This document shows, piece after piece, positions 51,423 to 59,864 of a stretch of DNA of 64,000 bases; within the stretch, counting starts at the first letter, position 1; each line of letters begins with the position of its first letter. The position numbers and the translations under genes were made by a program. The stretch lies in NCBI RefSeq assembly GCF_030386795.1, contig NZ_JANUQM010000002.1:620001-684000 (forward strand). Direction: 5' to 3'. Source of the stretch: Streptomyces sp. S.PNR 29. GTDB lineage: Bacteria > Actinomycetota > Actinomycetes > Streptomycetales > Streptomycetaceae. The notes under the pieces were generated by a model. The model saw only the letters and a list, made by a program, of their open reading frames with translations, did not search any database and had not been told where the DNA came from.

Positions 51423-51440
51423 TATATGCGCGTGCATGTA
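51423..51440. promoter_or_regulatory. Imperfect palindrome before the PPOX gene
   Basis: TATATGC and GCATGTA, matching 6 of 7, surround GCGT at 51423-51440. This AT-rich island lies 15 bp before the PPOX start and would overlap its promoter. The look is MarR-like but no regulator gene is adjacent. Confidence 0.45.
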
Positions 51441-51454
51441 ACTAGCCTGTAGCC

Positions 51455-51916
51455 ATGATGACCTCCTCGACCTCCGAGACCTCCGCGACGTCCTCCACGT
51501 CCCCCGCGTCCCCCACGTCTCCCTCCGTCTCCTTCGACGACACGGTTCGCGCCCTCCTCGACGGCAAGAACTTCGCCAGCGTCGCCACCCTCGGCCCCGA
51601 CGGCTCCCCCCAGAACTCGGTCGTCTGGATCAAGCGCGAGGGCGACACCGTGGTCTTCTCCTCCACCGACGGGCGTCAGAAGGTGCGCAACCTCCGCCGT
51701 GACCCCCGCATCAGCCTGTCGGTCTTCGACCTCGCCAATCCCTACACCTCGGTCGAGATCCGCGGCACCGCCGAGATCCTCCCGGACGAGGGCAAGCGAC
51801 TCCCGTACGAGCTCGCGCACAAGTACCTCGGCATCGACCCGCCCGCCGAGAAGGACGACGAGGTCCGCGTGATCATCCGCGTCGTGCCGCGGAAGATCGT
51901 GGGTTTCTCCGCCTGA
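51455..51916 (+). CDS. PPOX-class F420-dependent oxidoreductase
   Basis: A 153-aa split-barrel flavin/deazaflavin protein like Rv1155. FASVATLGPDGSPQNSVVWI (about residues 40-59) and VVFSSTDGRQKVRNLRRDPR (about 66-85) are the cofactor-binding strands, and VSIEIRGTAEI-like strand (here SVEIRGTAEIL) follows. The first 28 residues are Ser/Thr-rich and probably disordered. Members reduce or oxidise small molecules with F420, common in actinobacteria. Two Met codons start at 51455; transcripts may be nearly leaderless. Confidence 0.87.
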   Translation: MMTSSTSETSATSSTSPASPTSPSVSFDDTVRALLDGKNFASVATLGPDGSPQNSVVWIKREGDTVVFSSTDGRQKVRNLRRDPRISLSVFDLANPYTSVEIRGTAEILPDEGKRLPYELAHKYLGIDPPAEKDDEVRVIIRVVPRKIVGFSA

Positions 51917-52043
51917 ACCTCCCGGGCGCCCCGCCGCCGGGAGCCCCGGGTGCATGGGCCGGGCGCCGCGGCGAGAATGTAGGCGCCGGGACCAGCGGTG
52001 CGTCCCGCGCCGCGTCGGCCGTCCGGCAGCCGGGAGGTACGAC

Positions 52044-52472
52044 ATGACCACCGCCCGAGACATCATGCACCGTGGCGTCCAGTGGATCCCCGCCCACGAA
52101 ACCCTCGACCGCGCCGCCCAGCTGATGCACGAGCTGGGTGTGGGGGCCCTGCCCATCAGTGACCGGAACGAACGGCTCTGCGGCATCCTCACCGACCGCG
52201 ACATCGTCGTGGGCTGCGTGGCCATGGGACACGACCCGTCCAAGGTCACCGCGGGCGACATGGCCAAGGGCACACCGCGCTGGATCGACGCGGACGCCGA
52301 TGTCGGCGACGTACTCCACGAGATGCAGGAGCACCAGATCCGCCGGCTCCCCGTCATCGACAACAAGCGCCTGGTCGGCATGATCAGCGAGTCCGACCTT
52401 GCCCGGCACCTGACGGAGGACCAGATCGCGACCTGGGCGGAGAGCGTCTACGCCAGGAGCACGACCCGCTGA
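52044..52472 (+). CDS. Tandem CBS-domain protein
   Basis: A 142-aa protein made of two CBS motifs (about residues 8-65 and 72-128), which pack to bind adenine nucleotides or S-adenosyl compounds. Key stretches are DIMHRGVQWIPAHETLDRA, GALPISDRNERLCGILTDRD and IRRLPVIDNKRLVGMISESD. It resembles hypoxia/stress CBS proteins of actinobacteria. GGGAGG is 6 nt before ATG 52044. Convergent with corA, 24 bp between stops. Confidence 0.92.
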   Translation: MTTARDIMHRGVQWIPAHETLDRAAQLMHELGVGALPISDRNERLCGILTDRDIVVGCVAMGHDPSKVTAGDMAKGTPRWIDADADVGDVLHEMQEHQIRRLPVIDNKRLVGMISESDLARHLTEDQIATWAESVYARSTTR

Positions 52473-52496
52473 CCCGGTCCGGCCCGCATGCGTGCC

Positions 52497-53624
52497 TCAG
52501 AGCCAGCCGTTGCGCCGGAAGCCCCGGTACAGCGCCAGGCAGGCGACGGATATGACGCCGATGACCATGCCGTAGCCGTACCGCCAGTGCAGCTCCGGCA
52601 TGTGGTCGAAGTTCATCCCGTACACCCCGCACACCATCGTCGGAACGGCGACTATCGCGGCCCAGGCCGTGATCTTCCGCATGTCCTCGTTCTGCGCCAC
52701 CGTGACCTGGGCGAGGTGTGCCTGCAGGATCGAGTTGAGCAGCTCGTCGAACGCTGCGATCTGCTCCGTGGCCCGCAGCAGGTGGTCGCGGACGTCGCGG
52801 AAGTAGGCCTGTATCTCGGGGTCCACCACCCGGATCGGCCGGGTGGCCAGATCCTCCAGCGGACGGCCCAGGGGCACCACTGCCCGCTTCAGTTCGAGGA
52901 GCTCTCGCTTGAGCTGGTAGATGCGGCCCGGGTCGGCCCGCGCGCCGGCCTCCGCGAACACGTCCGTCTCCACCTGGTCGATGTCCGCCTGCACCGAGTC
53001 GATGACGGTCAGATAGTCGTCGACCACATGGTCCGCGATCGCGTGCAGCACCGCGGACGGCCCCTTGGCGAGCTGCTGGGGATCGGACTCCAGCTCCTCG
53101 CGCAGCGGGCCCAGCGAGCCGTGCCGTCCGTGCCGCACCGTGATCACGAAGTCCTGGCCGACGAACACCATGATCTCGCCGGTGTTCACCACCTCGCTCG
53201 TGGCCGTGAGTTCCTCGTGCTCGACGTAGCAGACGGTCTTGAACACCGCGAAGAGCGTCTCGCCGTACCGCTCCAGCTTCGGGCGCTGGTGGGCCTCGAT
53301 CGCGTCCTCGACCGCCAGTGGGTGCAGGTCGAAGAGATCGGCGATGCCCGCGAACTCCTGGTCGGTCGGCTCGTGCAGACCGAGCCAGACGAAACCGTCA
53401 CCTCGCTTGCGCACCCGCTCCACGGCGTCGACCAGATCACCGTCCGCCGGGGCGCGAACGCCCTCCCGGTAGGTCACGCAGTTCACCACCGAGGAACCCA
53501 GCGGGGAGCGGGCAGGGTGACTCAGGTCGACCCGCGGTCGCCGCCGGGCCAGCCGAGCCACCTTGCGGAGGCCACCGACCGTGCCGAGGCTCGTGACCTT
53601 CCGCAGATTCCCTGCCATGGACAT
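52497..53624 (-). CDS. corA: CorA family magnesium/cobalt transporter
   Basis: A 375-aa CorA protein. A large cytoplasmic alpha/beta domain (about residues 40-290) is followed by two C-terminal transmembrane helices with the GMN signature YGMNFDHMPELHW (about 336-348) in the loop between them. The C-terminus is basic (RGFRRNGWL). It forms a pentameric Mg2+ channel. AAGGAG is 8 nt before the first ATG at 53624; the second ATG at 53618 is also possible. Confidence 0.94.
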   Translation of the reverse strand: MSMAGNLRKVTSLGTVGGLRKVARLARRRPRVDLSHPARSPLGSSVVNCVTYREGVRAPADGDLVDAVERVRKRGDGFVWLGLHEPTDQEFAGIADLFDLHPLAVEDAIEAHQRPKLERYGETLFAVFKTVCYVEHEELTATSEVVNTGEIMVFVGQDFVITVRHGRHGSLGPLREELESDPQQLAKGPSAVLHAIADHVVDDYLTVIDSVQADIDQVETDVFAEAGARADPGRIYQLKRELLELKRAVVPLGRPLEDLATRPIRVVDPEIQAYFRDVRDHLLRATEQIAAFDELLNSILQAHLAQVTVAQNEDMRKITAWAAIVAVPTMVCGVYGMNFDHMPELHWRYGYGMVIGVISVACLALYRGFRRNGWL

Positions 53625-53929
53625 CCTGGATCTCCTTGCGTGGACCCCTTCGCAGCACCGCGCTCCTGCGCCTTGGCGCGCCAGTCTGCCAGGTCGGCGT
53701 GAGCAGCGGGTAAGCCTGTGGAAACGGAAGATTCCGCTTTGTTCCCGCCTGTGGACGGACGGTCCTGCCCCTCGCCGGACAGGAGATCCGGGGTCGCGAC
53801 GCCCAGACCCGGGCCGACGGGCCCGCCCGGCGCCGAGCCACGGCCGCTGCGCAGCGACCGCCGCCGACGGCTCCGCGCACCGGAGCGTCGACCCCTCGCG
53901 ATAAGCGGGGCAACTGGGATGATCGCGGC
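53625..53929. other. 305-bp gap between divergent corA and methyltransferase genes
   Basis: No gene supported. No recognisable Mg2+ riboswitch (M-box or ykkC-like) elements upstream of corA. The stretch near 53700-53760 is less GC-rich (AAACGGAAGATTCCGC) and contains the small inverted repeat GCGGAA/TTCCGC-like GGAAgaTTCC at 53718-53740, which could belong to a promoter. Confidence 0.4.
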
Positions 53930-54724
53930 ATGACGCGAACCGACGGGTATCTCCTCGACAACCGGCAGACCGAGGCGGCAGAACGCTTCGACGCCTTCGC
54001 CGACCTGTTCGACCCCACGACGTTCCGGCACCTCACGGCCCTCGGCGTCGGACCCGGCTGGCGCTGCTGGGAGGTCGGGGCCGGCGGCACCTCCGTGGTC
54101 TCCTGGCTGGCCAAGAAGGTCGGCCGGACCGGACGGGTCGTCGCCACCGACATCGACACCTCACGGGTCGTCCCTGCCGCCCGTCCGCCGGTCGAGGTAC
54201 GCGTGCACGACGTGGGCGCGCACGAACCGCCGGGGGAGGACTTCGACCTGGTGCACGCCCGCCTCGTCCTCGTCCATGTGCCCGACCGGGAGCGGGCGTT
54301 GCGGTCGATGGTCACATCCCTGCGCCCCGGCGGACGCATCCTGGTCGAGGACGCCGATCCCGCACTGCAGCCCCTGTCCTGCCCCGACCAGCACGGCCCC
54401 GAGCAGCAACTGGCGAACCGGCTGCGGAACGGCTTCCGCCAACTGCTCGCCGACCGCGGGGCCGACCTCGCCTTCGGCCGCAGACTCCCCCGTCTGCTGC
54501 GCGATGCCGGCCTGAGCCGGGTGCAGGCCGACGCCTACTTCCCGCTCACCTCGCCCGCCTGCGCTGCCCTGGAGTTGGCCACGATCCGCCAGATCCGCGA
54601 CCAACTCGTCACCGCGGGACTCGCCACGGACCAGGAGATCGACCGGCACCTGGCCAACGTCGCGTCCGGGTCCCTGGACCTCACGACGGCTCCGATGATC
54701 TCGGCGTGGGGACGCAAAGCGTAG
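53930..54724 (+). CDS. SAM-dependent methyltransferase
   Basis: A 264-aa methyltransferase of the small-molecule type. Residues 42-60 form motif I (WRCWEVGAGGTSVVSWLA), with VVATDIDTSRV as the strand holding the acidic ribose ligand. Then FDLVHARLVLVHVPDRERAL and LRPGGRILVEDADPAL. The start DGYLLDNRQTEAAERFDAF is common to actinobacterial relatives. No Shine-Dalgarno is visible. Convergent with the psuK gene, 28 bp apart. Confidence 0.87.
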   Translation: MTRTDGYLLDNRQTEAAERFDAFADLFDPTTFRHLTALGVGPGWRCWEVGAGGTSVVSWLAKKVGRTGRVVATDIDTSRVVPAARPPVEVRVHDVGAHEPPGEDFDLVHARLVLVHVPDRERALRSMVTSLRPGGRILVEDADPALQPLSCPDQHGPEQQLANRLRNGFRQLLADRGADLAFGRRLPRLLRDAGLSRVQADAYFPLTSPACAALELATIRQIRDQLVTAGLATDQEIDRHLANVASGSLDLTTAPMISAWGRKA

Positions 54725-54752
54725 GACGCGTACCGGTCTCGACCGGTCGCCG

Positions 54753-55652
54753 TCAGCCTGGTCTGCCGCCCACCCGTTGCACCGCCAGCGCTCCGGCCCG
54801 GCAGCCCTGCGCCGCCGCCTCCTCGGGTTCGGCGCCCGCGAGCAGGGAGGCGAGGAACGCGCCCGTGAAGGCGTCGCCGGCGCCCGTGGTGTCCCGGGGC
54901 GTCACCCGGGCGGCGGGAACGCGGGCGCACACGATGCCGGACCGGGCCACCAGCGCACCCTCCGCCCCCTGCTTGGCGACCACGAGCGGGACATGCCGGC
55001 TCAGCTCGGCCGCCGCGTCCGCCGCGTCCGGCAGCCCCGTCAGCAGGCAGGCCTCGTCACGGCTGGGCAGCAGGACGTCCAGCCCGTCGGCGAGGGACAG
55101 GAAACGGCCGACGCCCAACTCCGCGAGGAAGCCCGCCGACGCCGGATCGAGGCTCACCGGCACTCCACGCGCGCGTGCCGCCTGCAGGGCGACCGCCACC
55201 AGCGCGCGGCTCGGTTCGGAGAACAGGAGGTAGCCGGACAGGTGCAGCCACGCCACACCGTCGAGCAGCGTGTCGGACCAGTCACCGGGTTCCAGCCGCA
55301 GTGACGCGCCGCTGTCCGTGAGGAACGTCCGCTCGGCCGAGGCGCCCGTGTCGACCAGGCAGATCACCGTCCCGGTCGGCGCCTCGGGATCGACGACAAG
55401 GAAGGGGCGTACCCCGCAGGCGGCCAGGTCCCGCTCGTGCCGGCCCGCCGCGTCCGCGCCCACCCGCCCGAGCAGCCGCACCTCCGGGCAACCCCGATGG
55501 GCGGCCCAGCAGGCCACGTTGGCGCCGGCGCCGCCCGGCAGCGTCCGGATCACGGCAGCCGTGTCGGTGCCCGTGGCGAGCGGCCCGCGGTGCCGGGCCA
55601 CGACGTCCGTGACGACGTCCCCCACGACCAGCAGCGCGCCGCCCGGCCCCAC
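54753..55652 (-). CDS. psuK: PfkB family kinase, probable pseudouridine kinase
   Basis: A 299-aa ribokinase-type enzyme. The N-terminal GDVVTDVVAR and glycine pair GGAGANVACWAA (about residues 40-51) bind the sugar; the ATP/catalytic signature DTTGAGDAFTGAFLAS (about 252-267) holds the catalytic Asp. GTG at 55652 lies 1 nt after the psuG stop, so it would phosphorylate pseudouridine to pseudouridine 5'-phosphate, the substrate of PsuG. This specificity is inferred from the operon. One CACGCGCGCGTG palindrome is inside at 55166. Confidence 0.87.
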   Translation of the reverse strand: MGPGGALLVVGDVVTDVVARHRGPLATGTDTAAVIRTLPGGAGANVACWAAHRGCPEVRLLGRVGADAAGRHERDLAACGVRPFLVVDPEAPTGTVICLVDTGASAERTFLTDSGASLRLEPGDWSDTLLDGVAWLHLSGYLLFSEPSRALVAVALQAARARGVPVSLDPASAGFLAELGVGRFLSLADGLDVLLPSRDEACLLTGLPDAADAAAELSRHVPLVVAKQGAEGALVARSGIVCARVPAARVTPRDTTGAGDAFTGAFLASLLAGAEPEEAAAQGCRAGALAVQRVGGRPG

Positions 55653-55845
55653 CTCACGCCCCGGTCCAGGCCGCCGCGATCCGCCCCGCCAGCCGTACGT
55701 TGCCGCGCACCGCCGCGAGATTGGCGCTCAGCGAGGCCCCGTCGGTGTGCCGTACCAGGTAGTCGAGCAGGAACGGCGTGACCGCCTGGCCGGAGATCCC
55801 CTCCGCCTCGCACGCGTGCAGCGCGTCGGCGAGCACGCGCGCGTG
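55166..55845. repeat. CACGCGCGCGTG palindromes in psuK (55166-55177) and psuG (55834-55845)
   Basis: Exact copies. In psuK it is read as the Ala-Arg-Ala-Arg-Gly codons GCA CGC GCG CGT GGA; in psuG it is in a different reading phase (CAC GCG CGC GTG, His-Ala-Arg-Val). The same word kept in different phases argues against a peptide-level cause. Confidence 0.8.
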
Positions 55846-56562
55846 CAGCCCGGGATCCAGCTGCTCCTCCTCGGGGACCGGATTGGCGACGATCAGCGCC
55901 GATGCGGGCACACCGAGCGCGTCCTGCGCCCGCATGACCCCCGCCACCTGCTCCGGGGTGTCCAGCGTCCAGTCCACCGGATGTCCCGAGTCGGACAGAT
56001 AGAAGCCGGGAAAGCGGTCCGTGCCGTATCCGGCCACCGCGACACCCAGCGTCTCCAGACGCTGCAGGGTCGCCGGCACGTCCAGAATCGACTTCACGCC
56101 CGCGCACACCACCGTGATCCGGGTGCGCGCCAGCAGGCCCAGGTCGGCCGACTCGTCCTGCGTCACCGTCCACTCCCGGTGCACCCCGCCCAGCCCACCG
56201 GTCGCGAACACACGCACCCCGGCCAGGGCCGCCAGCAGCGCGGTCGCCGACACCGTGGTCGCCCCGCTCGCCCCGGAGGCCACCGCGAGCGGCAGGTCGC
56301 GATGGCCCAGCTTGCGGATGCCGTCCTCGTTGGCGACCCGCTCCAATTGCTCCTTGTCCAGGCCGACATGCGGCCGCCCCTCCAGCACGGCGATCGTCGC
56401 CGGCACGGCTCCCTCCTGCCGTACCGTCTGCTCCAACTCCAGTGCCACCTGCAGATTCCGCGGACGCGGCAGCCCGTGCGCGATGATCGTGGACTCCAGG
56501 GCCACCACGGGGCGACGCGCGTCGACCGCCTCCCGCACCTCTTGCGACACCACCAGCACCAC
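55654..56562 (-). CDS. psuG: Pseudouridine-5'-phosphate glycosidase
   Basis: A 302-aa PsuG. It splits pseudouridine 5'-phosphate to uracil and ribose 5-phosphate through a Lys-linked intermediate. Family motifs: RPVVALESTIIAHGLPRPRN (about residues 14-33), ASGASGATTVSAT (about 91-103), TGGLGGVHR (about 117-125), VVCAGVKSILD (with the catalytic Lys, about 145-155) and YGTDRFPGFYL. GTG at 56562 has GGAGG 7 nt upstream; an ATG further up (56595) lacks such a site. Operon with psuK. Confidence 0.93.
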   Translation of the reverse strand: MVLVVSQEVREAVDARRPVVALESTIIAHGLPRPRNLQVALELEQTVRQEGAVPATIAVLEGRPHVGLDKEQLERVANEDGIRKLGHRDLPLAVASGASGATTVSATALLAALAGVRVFATGGLGGVHREWTVTQDESADLGLLARTRITVVCAGVKSILDVPATLQRLETLGVAVAGYGTDRFPGFYLSDSGHPVDWTLDTPEQVAGVMRAQDALGVPASALIVANPVPEEEQLDPGLHARVLADALHACEAEGISGQAVTPFLLDYLVRHTDGASLSANLAAVRGNVRLAGRIAAAWTGA

Positions 56563-56661
56563 GCGCCTGCCTCCTGTCTGTCGGCTCTCCCTCATCTCTG
56601 GCGGGCGGCGCACCCGGTCAAACCCTTGCGGCCCGTGGGGGATGGCATGAGCCTGGGGGAC

Positions 56662-57090
56662 ATGACGGACAACACGCCACGTCTCGACCACGTCGTCCTC
56701 TGGGTGCGCGACCCGCTCGCCTCGGCCGACTTCTACGAGAAGGCGGTCGGGATGGAGCCCCTGCGCGTCACCGAGTTCGCCGCGGGGACCGTCTCCTTCC
56801 CCTCCGTGCGCCTCAACGACGAGACCATCTTCGACCTCGCACCGCTCACCCTCGCGGAGCACATGACCATGGTCCCCGGCGCCGCCGACAGCGCGGGCCA
56901 TCCCGTGAACCACGTCTGCCTGTCCCTGTCGGCGGACGCCTTCCAGACGCTGCGCAGCCGCCTGGAAGAACGGTCGGTCCCCGTCTCGGACTACCTGTAC
57001 GACTCCTACGGCGCCCGTGGCCTGGCCAGGCGCAGCTTCTACTTCCGCGACCCGGACGGCAACGTCTTCGAGGCCCGCCACTACGAGTAG
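56662..57090 (+). CDS. VOC (glyoxalase/dioxygenase) family protein
   Basis: A 142-aa single-chain protein with two beta-alpha-beta-beta-beta modules: PRLDHVVLWVRDPLASADFYEKAVG (in two blocks, from residue 6) and NHVCLSLSADAFQTLRSRLEE (from about 80). The end FYFRDPDGNVFEARHYE has the metal-ligand Glu position of the superfamily. Could be a glyoxalase-like, dioxygenase or antibiotic-binding protein. ATG at 56662 (GGGGGA before it) is preferred to 56647. Convergent with ogt with a hairpin between. Confidence 0.88.
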   Translation: MTDNTPRLDHVVLWVRDPLASADFYEKAVGMEPLRVTEFAAGTVSFPSVRLNDETIFDLAPLTLAEHMTMVPGAADSAGHPVNHVCLSLSADAFQTLRSRLEERSVPVSDYLYDSYGARGLARRSFYFRDPDGNVFEARHYE

Positions 57091-57134
57091 CCAGGGCACC
57101 GGGCTCCCAGAGCCGTCGCCTCCGCATCCGAGCC

Positions 57135-57176
57135 CGGGGCATGCGTGTGCGAAACCCCCAGGACACGCATGCCCCG
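57135..57176. terminator. Two-way terminator between VOC and ogt genes
   Basis: CGGGGCATGCGTGT (57135-57148) and ACACGCATGCCCCG (57163-57176) are perfect 14-nt inverted arms around a 14-nt loop. It starts 45 nt after the VOC stop and ends 5 nt from the ogt stop, so it serves both convergent genes. It is one of the longest perfect hairpins in the window. Confidence 0.85.
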
Positions 57177-57181
57177 AACTC

Positions 57182-57736
57182 TCAGAACAACGGCTCGGGC
57201 AGCACGCCCTCCAGCGCGAGCAGCTTCCGCTTGGTCTCCAGGCCGCCCCCGAACCCGCCGATCCCGCCGCCGCTCTCGACGACCCGGTGGCAGGGGACGA
57301 CGACCGGCAGCGGGTTGGAGCCCATCGCCGTCCCCACGGCCTGCGCGGCGCCGGGCTGGCCGACCCGCCCGGCGAGATCGCCGTAGCCGACGACCGTGCC
57401 GTACGGAACACCCGCGGCCAGTTCCCGCAGCACCTCACGGTTGAAGCCCGTGATCAGCGACCAGTCCAGCGGCAGGTCGAAGTCGTGCCGCTCACCCGCG
57501 AAGTACGCCTGGACCTGCCGTATCGCCTCGGCCAGCAGCGGGGAGCCGGGCGCCTCGACGGGCCGCGTGCCCAGCCGGGACGCGAGGTGGTCGAGCGCCC
57601 TGTCACGCACCTCGTCCGTGGCGTGGAACACGACGTTGACCAGGCCCTCGCGGGTCGCGGCCAGCAGCAGTGGGCCGATGCCGGTGCCGACAACGGTCCA
57701 CACGACCTGCTGCTCGTACTGCCCATGGCTGCTCAT
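57182..57736 (-). CDS. ogt: Methylated-DNA-protein-cysteine methyltransferase
   Basis: A 184-aa suicide repair enzyme that takes the O6-alkyl group from guanine. The active-site motif is PVVVPCHRVV (Cys about residue 148), the DNA-binding helix region GVPYGTVVGYGDLAGRVGQP, and the C-terminus ETKRKLLALEG. The N-terminal domain is of the usual length. No ada transcription factor is attached. Start ATG 57736 with GGTGGG upstream. Same strand as glpQ-like gene, 71 bp away. Confidence 0.92.
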   Translation of the reverse strand: MSSHGQYEQQVVWTVVGTGIGPLLLAATREGLVNVVFHATDEVRDRALDHLASRLGTRPVEAPGSPLLAEAIRQVQAYFAGERHDFDLPLDWSLITGFNREVLRELAAGVPYGTVVGYGDLAGRVGQPGAAQAVGTAMGSNPLPVVVPCHRVVESGGGIGGFGGGLETKRKLLALEGVLPEPLF

Positions 57737-57807
57737 GCGCCCACCGTACGACCTGCCACTGACAACGCCCGGACGGCGAACCCCGGCCACTCCCCGGCCC
57801 GGCGGGG

Positions 57808-58683
57808 TCATTCCTCGCGCAGCGCGTCCCGCACCACGTCGGGCCGGTTGGTGATGATGCCGTCGACGCCGTACCCGGCGACCCGCCGGGCGGCGTCCGC
57901 GTCGTCGACGGTCCAGGTGAGGACCTGCAACGGCCTGCCGTGCGGCCCCTTGAACGCGTGGACGGTGGAGACATAACCCAGCGAGAGGGAGCGGTACGAC
58001 GGATTGATCTGGTCGGCGAAGCGCGCGTAAGCGGGCAGGTCCGCCACGGACGGCGTACCGAGGAAACCGGTCCTGACGGCCGGCTTCAGGTCGTGCACGG
58101 TCCGCAGGCTGTCCGCGCTGAAGCTCTGCACGATCAGCCGGCTCGCCACATGCCGCCGGTCGAGCCACCCCTCGTTGCCGAGAACCTTCAACGCCTGCTG
58201 CTCGATGCCGGGGTACAGCTCGGGATTCTTGATCTCCAGGAGCAGCTTCTGGTGATGGTGCTCCACACGCTCCACGTACTGCTTCAACGCCGGCACGCGC
58301 GCGCCCGCGAAGGCGGGACCGAACCAGCTCCCCGCGTCCAGCCGCGCGATCTCGGCGGCCGTGAAGTCCTTCACCTTCCAGGGCGCCCGGCCGGGAAAGA
58401 CCTCCTCGACATCCGTGGTGCGCTGCAGGTTGTCGTCGTGCAGGACGACGAGCTCGCCGTCCTTGGTGCGCTGTACATCGTTCTCCACCCAGCGGATGCC
58501 CAGCTCGGCCGCCTTGTCGACGGCCGCCAGGGTGTTCTCGGGCGCGTACCCCGAGGCGCCGCGGTGCGCGATGATCCAGGGCTGCTCACCGCTGTCGACG
58601 GCCTGGACGGGTGAGGTGGGAAGCAGGAGCGTGGCGGTTCCAAGGAGCGCGGTGGCCGTGGCCGCAACTGCGCGCGCATGCAT
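57808..58683 (-). CDS. Secreted glycerophosphodiester phosphodiesterase
   Basis: A 291-aa GDPD. A signal peptide (about residues 1-29, Ala/Leu core ending in PVQA) is followed by the TIM-barrel domain: IIAHRGASGYAPENTLAA (His and Arg of the active site, Glu-Asn pair), VENDVQRTKDGELVVLHDDN, and LLLEIKNPELYPG. It hydrolyses glycerophosphodiesters (from lipids or teichoic acid) to glycerol 3-phosphate outside the cell. GAGGAG is 6 nt before ATG 58683. The single-domain, non-modular form is usual. Confidence 0.93.
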   Translation of the reverse strand: MHARAVAATATALLGTATLLLPTSPVQAVDSGEQPWIIAHRGASGYAPENTLAAVDKAAELGIRWVENDVQRTKDGELVVLHDDNLQRTTDVEEVFPGRAPWKVKDFTAAEIARLDAGSWFGPAFAGARVPALKQYVERVEHHHQKLLLEIKNPELYPGIEQQALKVLGNEGWLDRRHVASRLIVQSFSADSLRTVHDLKPAVRTGFLGTPSVADLPAYARFADQINPSYRSLSLGYVSTVHAFKGPHGRPLQVLTWTVDDADAARRVAGYGVDGIITNRPDVVRDALREE

Positions 58684-58960
58684 GCGTACTCCTCGCGTCG
58701 AGCTATCACGGACAGCTCAACTGTGACAGCAGAGAGTCAACGACAGAGGGGTACAGGATGGCCACACAATGAATGGAGTTGCCCAAGCGTGCTCACTCGG
58801 GCCGCACAACTGGGGCAAGGCCGTGATTCTTTGCCGGAAAGTCGTTCGACCATTCCGGTGGGAGTCATACTCTGCCTCAACCCCGACCGCTCGTGCGGTC
58901 CTGGGAGGGGGCGCACATCAGGGAAATCCACGACGCACGAGGGCGGAAGGGCAGCCGCGC

Positions 58961-59824
58961 ATGCAAGGCACGGTCGACGGATTCAGCTACGGACTCGTCA
59001 CACCGCTGGTGGCCTACCTCATGGCCTGCCTCGGCGGGGCCCTCGGCCTGCGCTGCACCACCAGGTCCATGCTGGTCGCCCAGTCCTGGCGCCCCGGATG
59101 GCTCGCCCTCGGCTCGGCGGCGATCGGCTCCGGCATATGGACCATGCACTTCATCGCGATGATGGGGTTCACGGTCAGGGGCACGCCGATCCACTACGAC
59201 AAGCCGATGACGTTCGCGAGTCTGGCCGTCGCCATCGTCATGGTGGGCATCGGGATCTTCATCGTCGGCTACCGGGGCGCCAGGGGAACAGCCCTGTTCA
59301 CCGGAGGAACCATCACAGGCCTGGGCATCGCCTCGATGCACTACCTGGGCATGGCCAGCATGCGCCTCGACGGAAAACTCGAATACAACACGCTCACCGT
59401 CGCCGCGTCCGTCGCCATAGGCATGGCCGCCGCCACCGCGGCCCTGTGGGCGGCCGGGCAGATCAGGGGCTTCCTGTGGAGCGTGGGCGCGAGTCTCGTC
59501 ATGGGACTCGCCGTCAGCGGCATGCACTACACCGGCATGGCCGCCCTCACGGTCCACCTGCACGGCACGGCCGAGCCCTCGTCGGGCGAATCGCCCGCCG
59601 CCCTGCTCGCGCCCATGCTGATCGGCCCGCTCGCCTTCCTGCTCCTCGCCGGCGTCGTGGTGCTGTTCGACCCGATGATGGTCATGGGCAAACCCACCTG
59701 GACCCCCACCGAGCACAAACCGGGCATCCCGGCCCACACCATCGCCCACCACCCGTCCCACGGGCCTCAGCTCCGCACCCGCCGGAGCCTCGGGCACCAC
59801 TCCCGCACCCCGCAGAACCGCTGA
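58961..59824 (+). CDS. MHYT-domain membrane sensor
   Basis: A 287-aa protein with about seven transmembrane helices and three MHYT-type motifs: [10 protein letters not shown] (about residues 61-70), [10 protein letters not shown] (about 125-134) and [10 protein letters not shown] (about 187-196). The repeated His/Met are thought to bind copper and to sense O2, CO or NO. No GGDEF or EAL output domain follows; the C-terminal 45 residues are a His/Pro/Arg-rich soluble tail. ATG at 58961 follows GGAAGG. It precedes uvrB by 40 bp, same strand. Confidence 0.9.
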   Translation: MQGTVDGFSYGLVTPLVAYLMACLGGALGLRCTTRSMLVAQSWRPGWLALGSAAIGSGIWTMHFIAMMGFTVRGTPIHYDKPMTFASLAVAIVMVGIGIFIVGYRGARGTALFTGGTITGLGIASMHYLGMASMRLDGKLEYNTLTVAASVAIGMAAATAALWAAGQIRGFLWSVGASLVMGLAVSGMHYTGMAALTVHLHGTAEPSSGESPAALLAPMLIGPLAFLLLAGVVVLFDPMMVMGKPTWTPTEHKPGIPAHTIAHHPSHGPQLRTRRSLGHHSRTPQNR

Positions 59825-59864
59825 TCAGACCCGGTTGTCAGTGGGGGGTCGTACCGTGGATTCC

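Noticed and set aside
53625..53929. Possible magnesium riboswitch before corA
   Set aside because: No M-box-like conserved sequence; the leader is short and ordinary.
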